Assembly: GCF_022568815.1 (NCBI RefSeq)
Contig: NZ_JAKZHX010000018.1
Coordinates: forward strand, 61,060-125,059
DNA from: Undibacterium paludis
GTDB lineage: Bacteria; Pseudomonadota; Gammaproteobacteria; Burkholderiales; Burkholderiaceae_D
Direction: 5' to 3'
Length of the DNA stretch: 64,000 nucleotides
This document shows positions 45,081 to 53,442 of the stretch, piece after piece. The first letter of the stretch is position 1, and each line of letters opens with the position of its first letter. The notes beneath the pieces were generated by a model. The model did not search any database, had not been told where the DNA came from, and worked only from the letters and a program-made list of their open reading frames with translations. The position numbers and the translations under genes were made by a program.

Positions 45081-45904
45081 ATATGGCATCTGTCATGCGT
45101 GCCTGGGGCAGGGCAGTGGCGGCACAATTGCATTACCGCATGCTGCTGCTGACATTTTTGCCTTTCATGGTGGCGCTGGTATTGTGGGGCGTGGCGATGT
45201 GGTGGGGTTTGCAGGCCATGGTCGATTTCATCCAGGCATGGTTTGCCGAACACGACGGCTTTAACCGTGTCCATGGCATGTTCGCCATGGTTGGTCTGCT
45301 GGCATTCAAATCCTTTGTTGTCCCGCTGGTAGCGATGTGGGTATTGTTGCCCCTGATGGTGTTTACCTCCTTGCTGTGCATAGCCCTGTTTGCCATGCCA
45401 GCCATCAGCAAGCATGTTGGCAGCCGTCACTATCCGCAACTGGAACAGAGAAATGGCGGCTCCCTGGGGGGCAGCCTGTGGCATTCGCTGTCTTCCTTTA
45501 TCATCTTTGCCGTGATCTGGCTGTTGACCTTGCCGCTGACGCTGATACCGCCTGTCAGCCTGGTATTGCAACCGGTTTTATGGGGCTGGCTGACTTATCG
45601 TGTGATGGTGTACGATGCCCTGGCGCAGCATGCTGATGCTGATGAGAGGATGACACTGGTCAGGCAGCACCGTGGCTCTTTGCTCTTCATCGGCATTGTC
45701 GCCGGCCTGTTTGGCGCTGCGCCGGGTTTGCTGTGGCTGGGTGGTGTTTTGTCTGTGCTGTTTTTGCCGGTCATTGCTGCTGTAGCGATCTGGGTGTATG
45801 TGCTGGTCTTCGTGTTTTCCGGCCTGTGGTTCCAGCATTACTGCCTGGAAGCCTTGCAGCGTCATCGTGAAACGCCACCAGGCATGCAGGGCATATCAAC
45901 ATAA
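45077..45904 (+). CDS. EI24 domain (CysZ-like) membrane protein
   Basis: The ATG at 45077 overlaps the previous stop and has AAGGAAAA upstream; the product has 275 residues. Several long hydrophobic segments (LLLTFLPFMVALVLWGVAMWW, FKSFVVPLVAMWVLLPLMVF split in two helices, and SSFIIFAVIWLLTLPLTLIP) fit the EI24/etoposide-induced-2.4 family, which includes the sulfate transporter CysZ. No sulfate genes are nearby, so transport function is not assigned. Confidence 0.85.
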   Translation: MNMASVMRAWGRAVAAQLHYRMLLLTFLPFMVALVLWGVAMWWGLQAMVDFIQAWFAEHDGFNRVHGMFAMVGLLAFKSFVVPLVAMWVLLPLMVFTSLLCIALFAMPAISKHVGSRHYPQLEQRNGGSLGGSLWHSLSSFIIFAVIWLLTLPLTLIPPVSLVLQPVLWGWLTYRVMVYDALAQHADADERMTLVRQHRGSLLFIGIVAGLFGAAPGLLWLGGVLSVLFLPVIAAVAIWVYVLVFVFSGLWFQHYCLEALQRHRETPPGMQGIST

Positions 45905-45915
45905 GGGAGGGAATC

Positions 45916-46716
45916 GTGGCAATTGGTTTGATTATTGTTGGTGATGAAATCTTGTCCGGCAAGCGTGAAGACAAGCATATGTCACGCGTCATTGCTCTGT
46001 TAAAAGAGCGCGGCATGCAACTTGACTGGGTGGAATACATAGGTGATAACCGCGAGCGCATTACTGCAACCCTGAAACGCAGCTTTGCCAGCGGAGATAT
46101 CGTGTTTTCTACCGGTGGTATAGGTGCAACACCGGACGATCATACGCGCCAGTGTGCAGCAGCAGCCCTGGGTGTGGCAATAGAATTGCACCCGGAAGCA
46201 AAAGAACTGATACAGGAACGCATGCGTGACATGGCCAGGGAAAGGGGAGAGCAAGTTGACCTCAATTCACCAGACCAGTTGCAGAGGTTGAAGATGGGCG
46301 AATTCCCGGCCGGTGCGGACCTGATACCGAATCCTTTCAATAAAATCCCTGGTTTTTCGATTCGCAATCATTTTTTTGTGCCCGGCTTCCCTGTTATGGC
46401 ATGGCCCATGCTGGAATGGGTGCTTGATACGCATTTTTCACATTTGTTCCATCAGCAGCCGCAGTATGAAAAATCAGTGTTGGTGTATGAACTGGCAGAG
46501 TCCACGGCTACACCGCTGATGGAATTGCTGGAGGCAGATTATCCGCTGATCAAGGTCTTCAGTTTGCCCAGCGTAGGTAGCGAGACTGAGCGCAGGCACA
46601 TTGAGTTGGGCGTTAAGGGTGACGAGCAGCAAGTTGCCATCGCCTATGAAAAAATGCTGGAAGGTTTGCTGCAATTAAAGGCTGAATTCATCCCGACCCC
46701 GGCCAGAACTGCCTGA
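45916..46716 (+). CDS. CinA-like molybdopterin-binding domain protein
   Basis: A GTG start after AGGGAGGG gives 266 residues. The N-terminal MoCF/MoaB-type domain begins GLIIVGDEILSGKREDKH and continues GDIVFSTGGIGATPDDHTRQ, the usual CinA N-terminal pattern. The nicotinamide-nucleotide amidase domain of full CinA is absent. Such short proteins are common in betaproteobacteria and are often called competence/damage-inducible protein A, without proof. Possible nucleotide hydrolase. Confidence 0.87.
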   Translation: MAIGLIIVGDEILSGKREDKHMSRVIALLKERGMQLDWVEYIGDNRERITATLKRSFASGDIVFSTGGIGATPDDHTRQCAAAALGVAIELHPEAKELIQERMRDMARERGEQVDLNSPDQLQRLKMGEFPAGADLIPNPFNKIPGFSIRNHFFVPGFPVMAWPMLEWVLDTHFSHLFHQQPQYEKSVLVYELAESTATPLMELLEADYPLIKVFSLPSVGSETERRHIELGVKGDEQQVAIAYEKMLEGLLQLKAEFIPTPARTA

Positions 46717-46718
46717 CC

Positions 46719-48071
46719 ATGCAAAAAATCAAATTCACCCTCTTCAATTTGCGTGACCTGCTGGTGGCTTTCGGCCCCGTCACGCTGATGGTGGTGATTG
46801 TTTGCGGTCTTGGCTACTGGCTGGTTGACCCGGCGCCGCCCAAGGTGATTGATATCTCCACCGGGCAAGAAAATGGCTCCTACGAGCAGTTTGCCAAGCG
46901 CTATGCTGATGAGTTGAAAAAGAACCAGATAGAGCTTCGCCAGCAATTATCCTTGGGGTCGGAAGATAATCTCAAACACATCAGTGACCCTGATTCTGAA
47001 ATAGAAGTTGGCTTTGTCCGTAGTGGTTCGACCGACGAGACGCAGGCGCATGAGCGTGGCCTGATTTCGCTGGGCAGTCTGTTTTATGAGCCGATCTGGG
47101 TGTTTTACCGCAATCCCAAAGAGCTGAGCACGATCAGCCAGTTCAAGGGCAAGATTGTCAATATCGGGCCAGATGGCAATGGCGTGGCGAAATTATTCAG
47201 CCAGATACTGAGTGTCAACAGCATGTCGGAAGACGACGTGACCATACAAAAACTGGCTGACACGCCGGGGACGGCGGCACTGCTGGAGGGCAAGATTGAT
47301 GTCCTGGTCTTCAGTTCAGCCAGCGATTCGCCGCTGGTACAAATGCTGTTGCAGACACCGGGCATACGCCTGTTTGATTTTGTCCAGGCCGAGGCGTACA
47401 CCAGACGCTTCCCTTTCCTGTCGCATGTGGTGCTGCCGCGTGGCATTGTCGACATAGGCAAGGATATCCCCGCTCATGACTATCATCTGATTTCACCAAC
47501 GGCTACCCTGGTGGCGCATGAAAGCCTGCACCCGGCGCTGATGGGTTTGCTGTTGCAGGCAGCCCGCAAGATACATGGCGGGGCAGACTGGTTCAGCCGT
47601 CAGGGTGAATTCCCTTCGGATAAATACACGGAAATACCGGTCGCTCACGAGGCAGAAAAGTTTTACAAGAATGGCCCGCCCATGTTGCAGCGTTACCTGA
47701 GCTTCTGGATAGCCAATTTCTTCGAACGCATGTGGGTGGTGATCGTCGCCCTGGGGGCATTGTTTTTGCCTTTGTCCAAGATCATTCCGCCTATCTATGT
47801 CTGGCGGATACGTTCACGTATTTATCGCTGGTATGGACAACTGAGATTGGTGGAGCAGGCCCTGGATCAGGTGGAAACCGGTGAACGCCAGGCTGTCGCC
47901 CAAAGACAGTTACGTCATCTGGATGAGATAGAAGAAAAGGTCAACCGCATCACAATTCCTTTGTCTTATGCCGAAGAATTATATGGCCTGCGCAGCCATA
48001 TCCATTTTGTGCGTGCCAGGGTGCAGGCCATGCTGGAAGCGGGTGAGGCACCGGCGGCAAGCCCGGTTTAG
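46719..48071 (+). CDS. TAXI-family solute-binding protein with membrane anchors
   Basis: This 450-residue protein starts 2 bases after the CinA-like stop. An N-terminal membrane segment (LLVAFGPVTLMVVIVCGLGYWL) is followed by a TAXI-type binding domain (DISTGQENGSYEQFAKRYA, GFVRSGSTDE). A second membrane segment near residue 345 (MWVVIVALGALFLPLSKIIP) leads to a ~90-residue cytoplasmic tail with coiled-coil character. TAXI proteins usually serve TRAP transporters, but no TRAP permease is nearby. The two anchors and tail suggest a sensor or adaptor role; this is inference. Confidence 0.85.
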   Translation: MQKIKFTLFNLRDLLVAFGPVTLMVVIVCGLGYWLVDPAPPKVIDISTGQENGSYEQFAKRYADELKKNQIELRQQLSLGSEDNLKHISDPDSEIEVGFVRSGSTDETQAHERGLISLGSLFYEPIWVFYRNPKELSTISQFKGKIVNIGPDGNGVAKLFSQILSVNSMSEDDVTIQKLADTPGTAALLEGKIDVLVFSSASDSPLVQMLLQTPGIRLFDFVQAEAYTRRFPFLSHVVLPRGIVDIGKDIPAHDYHLISPTATLVAHESLHPALMGLLLQAARKIHGGADWFSRQGEFPSDKYTEIPVAHEAEKFYKNGPPMLQRYLSFWIANFFERMWVVIVALGALFLPLSKIIPPIYVWRIRSRIYRWYGQLRLVEQALDQVETGERQAVAQRQLRHLDEIEEKVNRITIPLSYAEELYGLRSHIHFVRARVQAMLEAGEAPAASPV

Positions 48072-48112
48072 CACCTGGGCTTGGACCGCTTTGCCTGCTG
48101 CCTCAGTGGTGC

Positions 48113-48388
48113 TCAGTTGACAGTTGCAGCGGCTGACAAATGTGTTTTGACGAGCTTGGCCAGGCCCTGATCTGCAATAGTAAATACCTCAAAAATACTA
48201 AGTGCCTGTAAGGCTGGCAGAGCTTCGAGCATCAGGAGTTCGGCCCGTTTCTTGTCGTCTTCTGTGCTGTCCTTGTTCAGGTAAGTCTTGGCATTTGCCA
48301 CGAAGGCTGCAACCGTACCTTTTCTGATGGTCAAGCCATTGATGGTGGTGGTGTTGATGTGGTCGGGGAGTATGTCTTCAGCTTTCAT
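48113..48388 (-). CDS. hypothetical 91-residue protein
   Basis: I do not recognise a named family. The protein begins MKAEDILPDHINTTTINGLTIRKGTVAAF, of which the DHINTTTINGLTIRKGTV segment looks conserved in style, then is mostly helical (KKRAELLMLEALPALQALSIF). No signal peptide, membrane segment or Cys is present. GGAAAAAAC precedes the ATG. Codon use resembles the neighbours, so it is likely real. Confidence 0.65.
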   Translation of the reverse strand: MKAEDILPDHINTTTINGLTIRKGTVAAFVANAKTYLNKDSTEDDKKRAELLMLEALPALQALSIFEVFTIADQGLAKLVKTHLSAAATVN

Positions 48389-48514
48389 GTTTTTTCCTTG
48401 CGGGTTGATGAAGGCTCTATCATGCGCCTGACACCGCCTGACAACTTGCTACATTGCGCCTTAATGTGTCGCGTTAAGGCCAGACGCGATATTTACCTGT
48501 CACGTCCCAAGGGA

Positions 48515-49027
48515 TCAGGCAAAGACTATCTGCGTCTTGACAGGTCGTGGCTGGGCAATATGCTCCAGTGGGAGGCTCGAAGTCTGTTTGATCGTTTTCA
48601 GCGTGACGATGGATTTGACACTGGCGACACTGGGCAGGCGCAGCAGCTTTTTTTCCATGAAATCAGAGAAAGCCGTCAAATCTGGTGCCGTAATGCGCAA
48701 TATATAGTCTGCTTCACCGGTGACTGAATGGCATTCCAGCACTTCAGGCAAATCCATGACCGCCTTTTCAAACAAGGCGGCATGTTCACTCTGCCTGCCC
48801 AGGGTGACGTGGGTGAAGGCTGACACCCCCAAGCCTATCACTTCAGGATTGAGTACAGCGACATAGTGAGAAATCACCTTTGTTTCTTCCAGACGCTGTA
48901 CACGGCGACTGACTTGTGATGTCGACAAATGTATTTTTTCTCCCAGGGCGCTGTTCGTCGCTTTTCCATCGCGCTGGAGGGCAGTCAAGAGGTTGATATC
49001 ATAACTGTCAATGGTGATGGTGCTCAT
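48515..49027 (-). CDS. Lrp/AsnC family transcriptional regulator
   Basis: This 170-residue protein has an N-terminal helix-turn-helix (SYDINLLTALQRDGKATNSAL, with STSQVSRRVQRLEE as recognition region) and a C-terminal RAM ligand domain (FTHVTLGRQSEHAALFEKAV, CHSVTGEADYILRI). Lrp-type regulators next to phenylalanine catabolic genes are common in beta- and gammaproteobacteria. It diverges from a pterin dehydratase gene, with an inverted repeat in between. Confidence 0.92.
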   Translation of the reverse strand: MSTITIDSYDINLLTALQRDGKATNSALGEKIHLSTSQVSRRVQRLEETKVISHYVAVLNPEVIGLGVSAFTHVTLGRQSEHAALFEKAVMDLPEVLECHSVTGEADYILRITAPDLTAFSDFMEKKLLRLPSVASVKSIVTLKTIKQTSSLPLEHIAQPRPVKTQIVFA

Positions 49028-49047
49028 ATTTCCCTTATTTCTAAATA

Positions 49048-49070
49048 TTTATGCAAATTATATGCATAAA
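49048..49070. promoter_or_regulatory. Lrp-type operator between the Lrp and pterin dehydratase genes
   Basis: TTTATGCA (49048-49055) and TGCATAAA (49063-49070) are perfect arms around 7 A/T-rich bases. A related imperfect site (TGCGCA, then TGTGCATAA) follows at about 49093-49110, giving two sites on about the same DNA face, as Lrp octamers prefer. Confidence 0.6.
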
Positions 49071-49190
49071 AAATGATTTTATGTGAGTTGTTTGCGCACA
49101 ATGTGCATAAGAAACGCACTAAACTATTTTCCGTTCAAGGCTTGATTGAAATCAAGAAAAGTTTGAAAAACTGATGAGGTAAGTAAAAAA

Positions 49191-49496
49191 ATGATGAGCC
49201 CGGCCAGCATTTCACAATTCCTGCAATCCCGTCCCATGTGGAAACTTGAGCGCCAGTGCAAGGCAATCACACGCGAATACCTCTTTGCCGATTTCATGCA
49301 GTCATTTTCATTCATGACGCATGTCGCCCTGTTTGCCGAAAAAAAAGACCACCATCCGGAGTGGTTCAATGTCTATAACAAGGTCGTGATGACATTGACG
49401 ACGCATGATGCCGACGGTGTCACGGACAAGGATATCGAGCTTGCCCTCTATGCTGACCGGGTATTTTCAGCAATGGATTGTCCTGTTCAGCAGTAG
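49191..49496 (+). CDS. pterin-4a-carbinolamine dehydratase, second copy
   Basis: This 101-residue protein has the PCD core: WKLERQCKAITREYLFADF, then KKDHHPEWFNVYNKVVMTLTTHD, giving the HHP and distant TTHD pair, and the tail GVTDKDIELALYADRVF. It lies divergent from an Lrp regulator and 64 bases ahead of a DHPR-like SDR. It shares only the PCD signature with the copy at 38630. The pairing suggests pterin cofactor recycling; no phenylalanine hydroxylase gene is seen. Confidence 0.88.
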   Translation: MMSPASISQFLQSRPMWKLERQCKAITREYLFADFMQSFSFMTHVALFAEKKDHHPEWFNVYNKVVMTLTTHDADGVTDKDIELALYADRVFSAMDCPVQQ

Positions 49497-49560
49497 GAAC
49501 AATTGCTGCCGAAGAATAGCAATCAACAGATTTCAATATTCAACATGGATGGAAATTAGC

Positions 49561-50274
49561 ATGAGTACGAAAACCGAGACCGTCATGATCACGGGTGCAT
49601 GTGGCAACCTGGGCCGTGCACTCGCCAGGAAATTTTCTCAGGACGGGAAAAACCTGATATTGGTTGATCGTCACCTTTACGATCTTGAAAGTACCTTTGG
49701 TCAGGACCACGAGTACAAGGACCAATTTCTGTTGCTTGCCGCCGATCTGTGCAATGGTGACCAGGTTGCAAAACTGCTGGAATCAGCACTGAAGAAATAT
49801 CAGGCAATTGATGTACTTTGCAATGCAGCAGGTGGTTTCAGTATGGGGTATGCAGTGCATGAAACTGCAGATGAAGATTGGGATTTCCTGTTCGATATCA
49901 ATGTTCGCAGCATGTTGCAACTGGTGCGTGCAATTGTTCCTGGCATGATAGACAGGGCAGGCGGAAAAATTATCAATGTCAGTGCCTATGCTGCCCTGAA
50001 AGGAGTTGCCGGGATGGGGGCATATTGTGCCGCCAAGGATGTGCTCATCCGCATGACCGAGAGCATGTCGGCAGAATTACGCCAGCACCATATCAACGTC
50101 AACTGCGTTCTCCCCAGTATTCTTGATACGCCGCAAAACCGGCTTGCCATGCCGGATGCCGATCCTGGTAAATGGGTTTCTCCGGATGAACTTGCCAATG
50201 TGATCGCTTTTCTGGCATCTGACGCGGCACGTGCAATTCATGGTGCTGCATTGCCTGTGGTTGGCGGTTGTTAA
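49561..50274 (+). CDS. short-chain dehydrogenase, dihydropteridine-reductase-like
   Basis: The ATG at 49561 gives 237 residues beginning just before the Rossmann motif MITGACGNLGRALAR. NAAGG, the catalytic Ser region IINVSAYAAL and the YCAAK Tyr-Lys pair complete the SDR site. The C-terminal block LDTPQNRLAMPDADPGKW closely resembles the LDTPxNRxxMPxADxxxW stretch of animal quinonoid dihydropteridine reductase as I recall it. Its position right after a pterin dehydratase gene supports a pterin-reducing role, although this motif also occurs in other bacterial SDRs. Confidence 0.82.
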   Translation: MSTKTETVMITGACGNLGRALARKFSQDGKNLILVDRHLYDLESTFGQDHEYKDQFLLLAADLCNGDQVAKLLESALKKYQAIDVLCNAAGGFSMGYAVHETADEDWDFLFDINVRSMLQLVRAIVPGMIDRAGGKIINVSAYAALKGVAGMGAYCAAKDVLIRMTESMSAELRQHHINVNCVLPSILDTPQNRLAMPDADPGKWVSPDELANVIAFLASDAARAIHGAALPVVGGC

Positions 50275-50339
50275 GACTGCTGTCTTGCATGTGCATCAGT
50301 GTGGCTGTATGTCAGGTATTGGATGATGGAGTGGCTGGT

Positions 50340-51242
50340 ATGAAAAAAATTATCTCAATTGGCTCAGGCTTTATGCTTGTGCTGGTATCGCTGATGCTTG
50401 CGATACCTGGTGTTAGCTGCGCCGCAGACACATTGACAAAGATACGGGAAAGCCAGGTCATCACATTTGCCTACCTGCAGGCAGCTCCCTTTTCCTATAC
50501 CTCGGAAGACAACCGGGTCAATGGCTATTCCATTGATTTCTGCCTCAGAATTGCCAATGCCATTAAAAAAGAACTCAAGCTGAGCAATCTGAAAATTCAA
50601 TATCTTCCGGTTGATTCGGTTTCGCGCTTCTCAAGCATCATTGATGGCAAGGCTGATATCGAATGTGGTGCGACGACAAATACGGCCGAACGGCGTCGCC
50701 GCGTCAGCTTCACCATCCCGCATTTCTTTTCCAGTGTGCGCATGATCGTCAAAAAAGACAAAGGCATCAGGAACTGGCAAGACCTGAAGGGCAAGACCAT
50801 CGTCACTACCAGGAATGCGACAACGCTGGAACTGGTGAATGCCCGCAGCAATGTCAGGTCACTCAACATCAGGCTGTTGGAAGGGCAAGATCATGACGCC
50901 TCATTTCGTATGGTTGAACAGGATCAGGCTGACGCCTTTGCCATGGATGACGTGCTGTTGTTCAGCTTAAGGGCAAAGGCAAGAAATCCGGACGAATTCA
51001 TCGTCGTCGGCGACCCTTTGTCAGTGGAACCTTACTCGCTGATGCTTCGTAAAGATGATGTGGCATTTAAAAACCTGGTTGACCGTGAAATGATGAGGCT
51101 GATCACCGACGGGGAGTTTGAGAAGTTGTACAGGGACTGGTTTACCAGGCCAACGGGCATCAATAAGATGAACCTGGCTATGCCTATGGGTTTTTTATTG
51201 CGCGACTCGATCCGCTTCCCTTCAGATAAAACCGCAGATTGA
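50340..51242 (+). CDS. amino-acid-type periplasmic solute-binding protein
   Basis: The ATG at 50340 gives 300 residues with a signal peptide (GFMLVLVSLMLAIPGVSCAA). The SBP_bac_3 body has AYLQAAPFSYTSEDNRVNGY, SRFSSIIDGKADIECGATTNT, a GltI-like block, and LKGKTIVTTRNATTLELV. It is nearest to glutamate/aspartate-binding proteins of the GltI type. No ABC transporter genes are adjacent; it follows the SDR gene by 65 bases, so it may belong to the same unit. Confidence 0.85.
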   Translation: MKKIISIGSGFMLVLVSLMLAIPGVSCAADTLTKIRESQVITFAYLQAAPFSYTSEDNRVNGYSIDFCLRIANAIKKELKLSNLKIQYLPVDSVSRFSSIIDGKADIECGATTNTAERRRRVSFTIPHFFSSVRMIVKKDKGIRNWQDLKGKTIVTTRNATTLELVNARSNVRSLNIRLLEGQDHDASFRMVEQDQADAFAMDDVLLFSLRAKARNPDEFIVVGDPLSVEPYSLMLRKDDVAFKNLVDREMMRLITDGEFEKLYRDWFTRPTGINKMNLAMPMGFLLRDSIRFPSDKTAD

Positions 51243-51289
51243 CATGCTGTGCATTATTGATCTCAGTGGTCTGGGATATAATTGGCGGC

Positions 51290-52090
51290 ATGTGCAGCAC
51301 CAAAACTCTAGCTTTGATTGACCCCGTTCGTGCCAGCCAGGAAGGTGGGGCACTGGTGTATGCCGTCACCAGCAAGGCGCAAATACGCAAAACACCCGAA
51401 CATAAACATCTGCGTGGCCAGATCGTGGCGGCGACGACTGGCGCCATCATGATTGCCACAGAACGACAGCATCTTGTCGTGCCCAGCGGCCATGCAATCT
51501 GGATACCGCCATTGCAGCTTCATGCGCAGCATACGAGCCAGGTGTTTACCGGCTGGAGCGCCTATATCGCGCCATCTGAACATCTGCCCACGCAGGTGCA
51601 AATACTGCCAGTATCCGGTTTATTGCGGGAAGCTGTTTTGCGCGCCGCCAGTTGGGAAGCCGACGATCAATTGGATCCTGCCCGGGAACGTGTGCTTGCC
51701 GTCATCGTCGATGAAATCGCCAATTCACCGGTCCAGAATTTTGTGTTGACCATGCCGGCTGATCGCCGCCTGCTTAAAATTGCCAGGGTGCTGACAGAAA
51801 CGCCGGGCGATCCACGCTCCATGCAGGAACTGGCGTCATGGGCAGGCATAGCTCCGCGCACATTGACACGTCATTTTACGCAAGAGACTGGCATGAGTTT
51901 TTCTGACTGGCGGCAACGCGCCAGGCTGATGCGTGCTATGGAATTGCTGACAGCGGGCATGGCGGTCACGAATATTGCGCTGGAGCTTGGCTACGACAGC
52001 CTGAGCGCTTTCATCGCGATGTTTCGCCGTCACTTTGGCGTGCCGCCCAGCAAATTCAGCGCTCAGACTGAAGCCGGGGAAGTCGTCTGA
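51290..52090 (+). CDS. AraC-family transcriptional regulator
   Basis: The ATG at 51290 gives 266 residues. An N-terminal cupin sensor (HKHLRGQIVAATTGAIM, VVPSGHAIWIPP) is followed by two C-terminal helix-turn-helix units (MQELASWAGIAPRTLTRHF and VTNIALELGYDSLSAFIAMFRR). This AraC_N-plus-HTH layout often controls efflux or metabolic genes placed nearby. The target is not evident here. Confidence 0.92.
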   Translation: MCSTKTLALIDPVRASQEGGALVYAVTSKAQIRKTPEHKHLRGQIVAATTGAIMIATERQHLVVPSGHAIWIPPLQLHAQHTSQVFTGWSAYIAPSEHLPTQVQILPVSGLLREAVLRAASWEADDQLDPARERVLAVIVDEIANSPVQNFVLTMPADRRLLKIARVLTETPGDPRSMQELASWAGIAPRTLTRHFTQETGMSFSDWRQRARLMRAMELLTAGMAVTNIALELGYDSLSAFIAMFRRHFGVPPSKFSAQTEAGEVV

Positions 52091-52123
52091 AAGTTGCCCC
52101 CCGGATTGATCGCACATGCTTGC

Positions 52124-53278
52124 TTATAACGCTGCCATGAAGGCCTTGCGTATCTGCCGCCCGCATTTGACCGAAACCGCATAGGCGCCCAGGTCTTTAT
52201 CGTGCCGTGAAACGATGCCATAGTATTTTTTATCTGCCGATATCCAGGGATAGAAACCCCATTTTCCCGGGCTGGAATAGGCGTCGATACTGCCTTTGCC
52301 ATATTGTGATTCCACCCAGTGATTGTAGGAGTAAGTCCAGGGCTCGTTCAGTATGGTGATGGGGGAGTAACCAACCTTGCCAGGACAGGCAGAGGGCAGG
52401 GCGCAGACGGCATTGTCGCCAAGATAGCTGCCTATGACGAGTTCTCGCCGCATGATCTTGCGCAGGAACTGTGCATAGTCGCTGGCGCTGGCAAATTCAC
52501 CGCCTGCCATCAGCGGGTCCAGCGCCGCCATATTGAAGCCACGGCTGAGGCCTATGGTGTTCTGGTATTCAGTATCAATTTGTGCTGCAGTAAAATTACC
52601 CAGGCCCAGGTCAACGGCAGCCAGTTTCTGGTCGTGCCCGCTGTCATAGTTGAATTTGCCCACTGTATTGGGGTCAGGTTCGGACGTCTTGCCATTCATG
52701 CCGCCATTAAAGCAGGCAGCAACCGTGGTCTTGCCGACGCAGCCATCGTCATTCATGCCAGTATAGCCGGACATGAACCTGAGCCCATCTGCCAATGAGG
52801 CATCGCTGCGCACCTTGTCTATGCCTTTCTTTTCCACTGCATATGCACCAAAAATCCATTTTGATGCCGAGGCGATGTTGAAATGACTTTGCGCATCAAC
52901 GCTGGCAGCACCGGTTGATCCAGAGGCGATGGGGGTGCTGCTATTGGCGTCACCGATTTCCCAGTAAAAATCCCCGGTCACGTCATGTGCACACAGCGCA
53001 TCGGTATTGGCGGCATTTTTGGCGGCATTGATGGCCGCTGTATATGTTGTTGCCGTGCCCGTGTTGCCTGATGAACCTGAAGTCGTTGATGTGGTGCTGC
53101 CGTTGTTACTGGTGACGACCGGTGGCGAGGTGACCGTAGTGCTGCCTGTCGTGGCACTGCCGCCACCGCAGGCAGACAGGATGATGGCGCTGGCCATGCT
53201 GCCGGCAACTGCCAGTACCCTTGCATTTGATCTTGTATTTGATCTTGTATTTGATCTTGTTTTTGATGAAAGTGACAT
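52124..53278 (-). CDS. serine hydrolase (beta-lactamase-fold) lipoprotein
   Basis: This 384-residue protein has a repeated TRSN N-terminus, a hydrophobic segment and a lipobox (IILSACG). A ~45-residue Ser/Thr/Gly linker comes next, then a beta-lactamase/DD-peptidase-like domain with an SxxK motif in NIASASKWIFGAY. FNYDSGHDQKLAAVDLG may hold the second YxN-type element. No clear KTG is visible; HKDKDL-type text near the end (SRHDKDLGAYAVSV) could replace it. It is probably anchored in the envelope; the substrate is unknown. Confidence is high for lipoprotein, moderate for enzyme class. Confidence 0.75.
   Translation of the reverse strand: MSLSSKTRSNTRSNTRSNARVLAVAGSMASAIILSACGGGSATTGSTTVTSPPVVTSNNGSTTSTTSGSSGNTGTATTYTAAINAAKNAANTDALCAHDVTGDFYWEIGDANSSTPIASGSTGAASVDAQSHFNIASASKWIFGAYAVEKKGIDKVRSDASLADGLRFMSGYTGMNDDGCVGKTTVAACFNGGMNGKTSEPDPNTVGKFNYDSGHDQKLAAVDLGLGNFTAAQIDTEYQNTIGLSRGFNMAALDPLMAGGEFASASDYAQFLRKIMRRELVIGSYLGDNAVCALPSACPGKVGYSPITILNEPWTYSYNHWVESQYGKGSIDAYSSPGKWGFYPWISADKKYYGIVSRHDKDLGAYAVSVKCGRQIRKAFMAAL
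53225..53260. repeat. 12-base tandem repeat in the serine-hydrolase gene
   Basis: Three exact copies of ATTTGATCTTGT and a partial fourth encode the NTRS repeat before the lipoprotein signal. Unit length 12 keeps the reading frame, so copy changes would only vary the cytoplasmic n-region. Confidence 0.8.
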
Positions 53279-53442
53279 GGTTTACTCCGTGGTTTTCAAA
53301 GTGAAATCATGGCTATTCACGCCTGCTCTCAGACTGTGACCAGATTTGTTTGTCACTTTAACCAGCAATTCTGTAATTTTTATGGAAGTGGCGGTATGCC
53401 TTTATGTCTGTGGCAAAATAAGTCGTGTCCAGCCACATTGCC

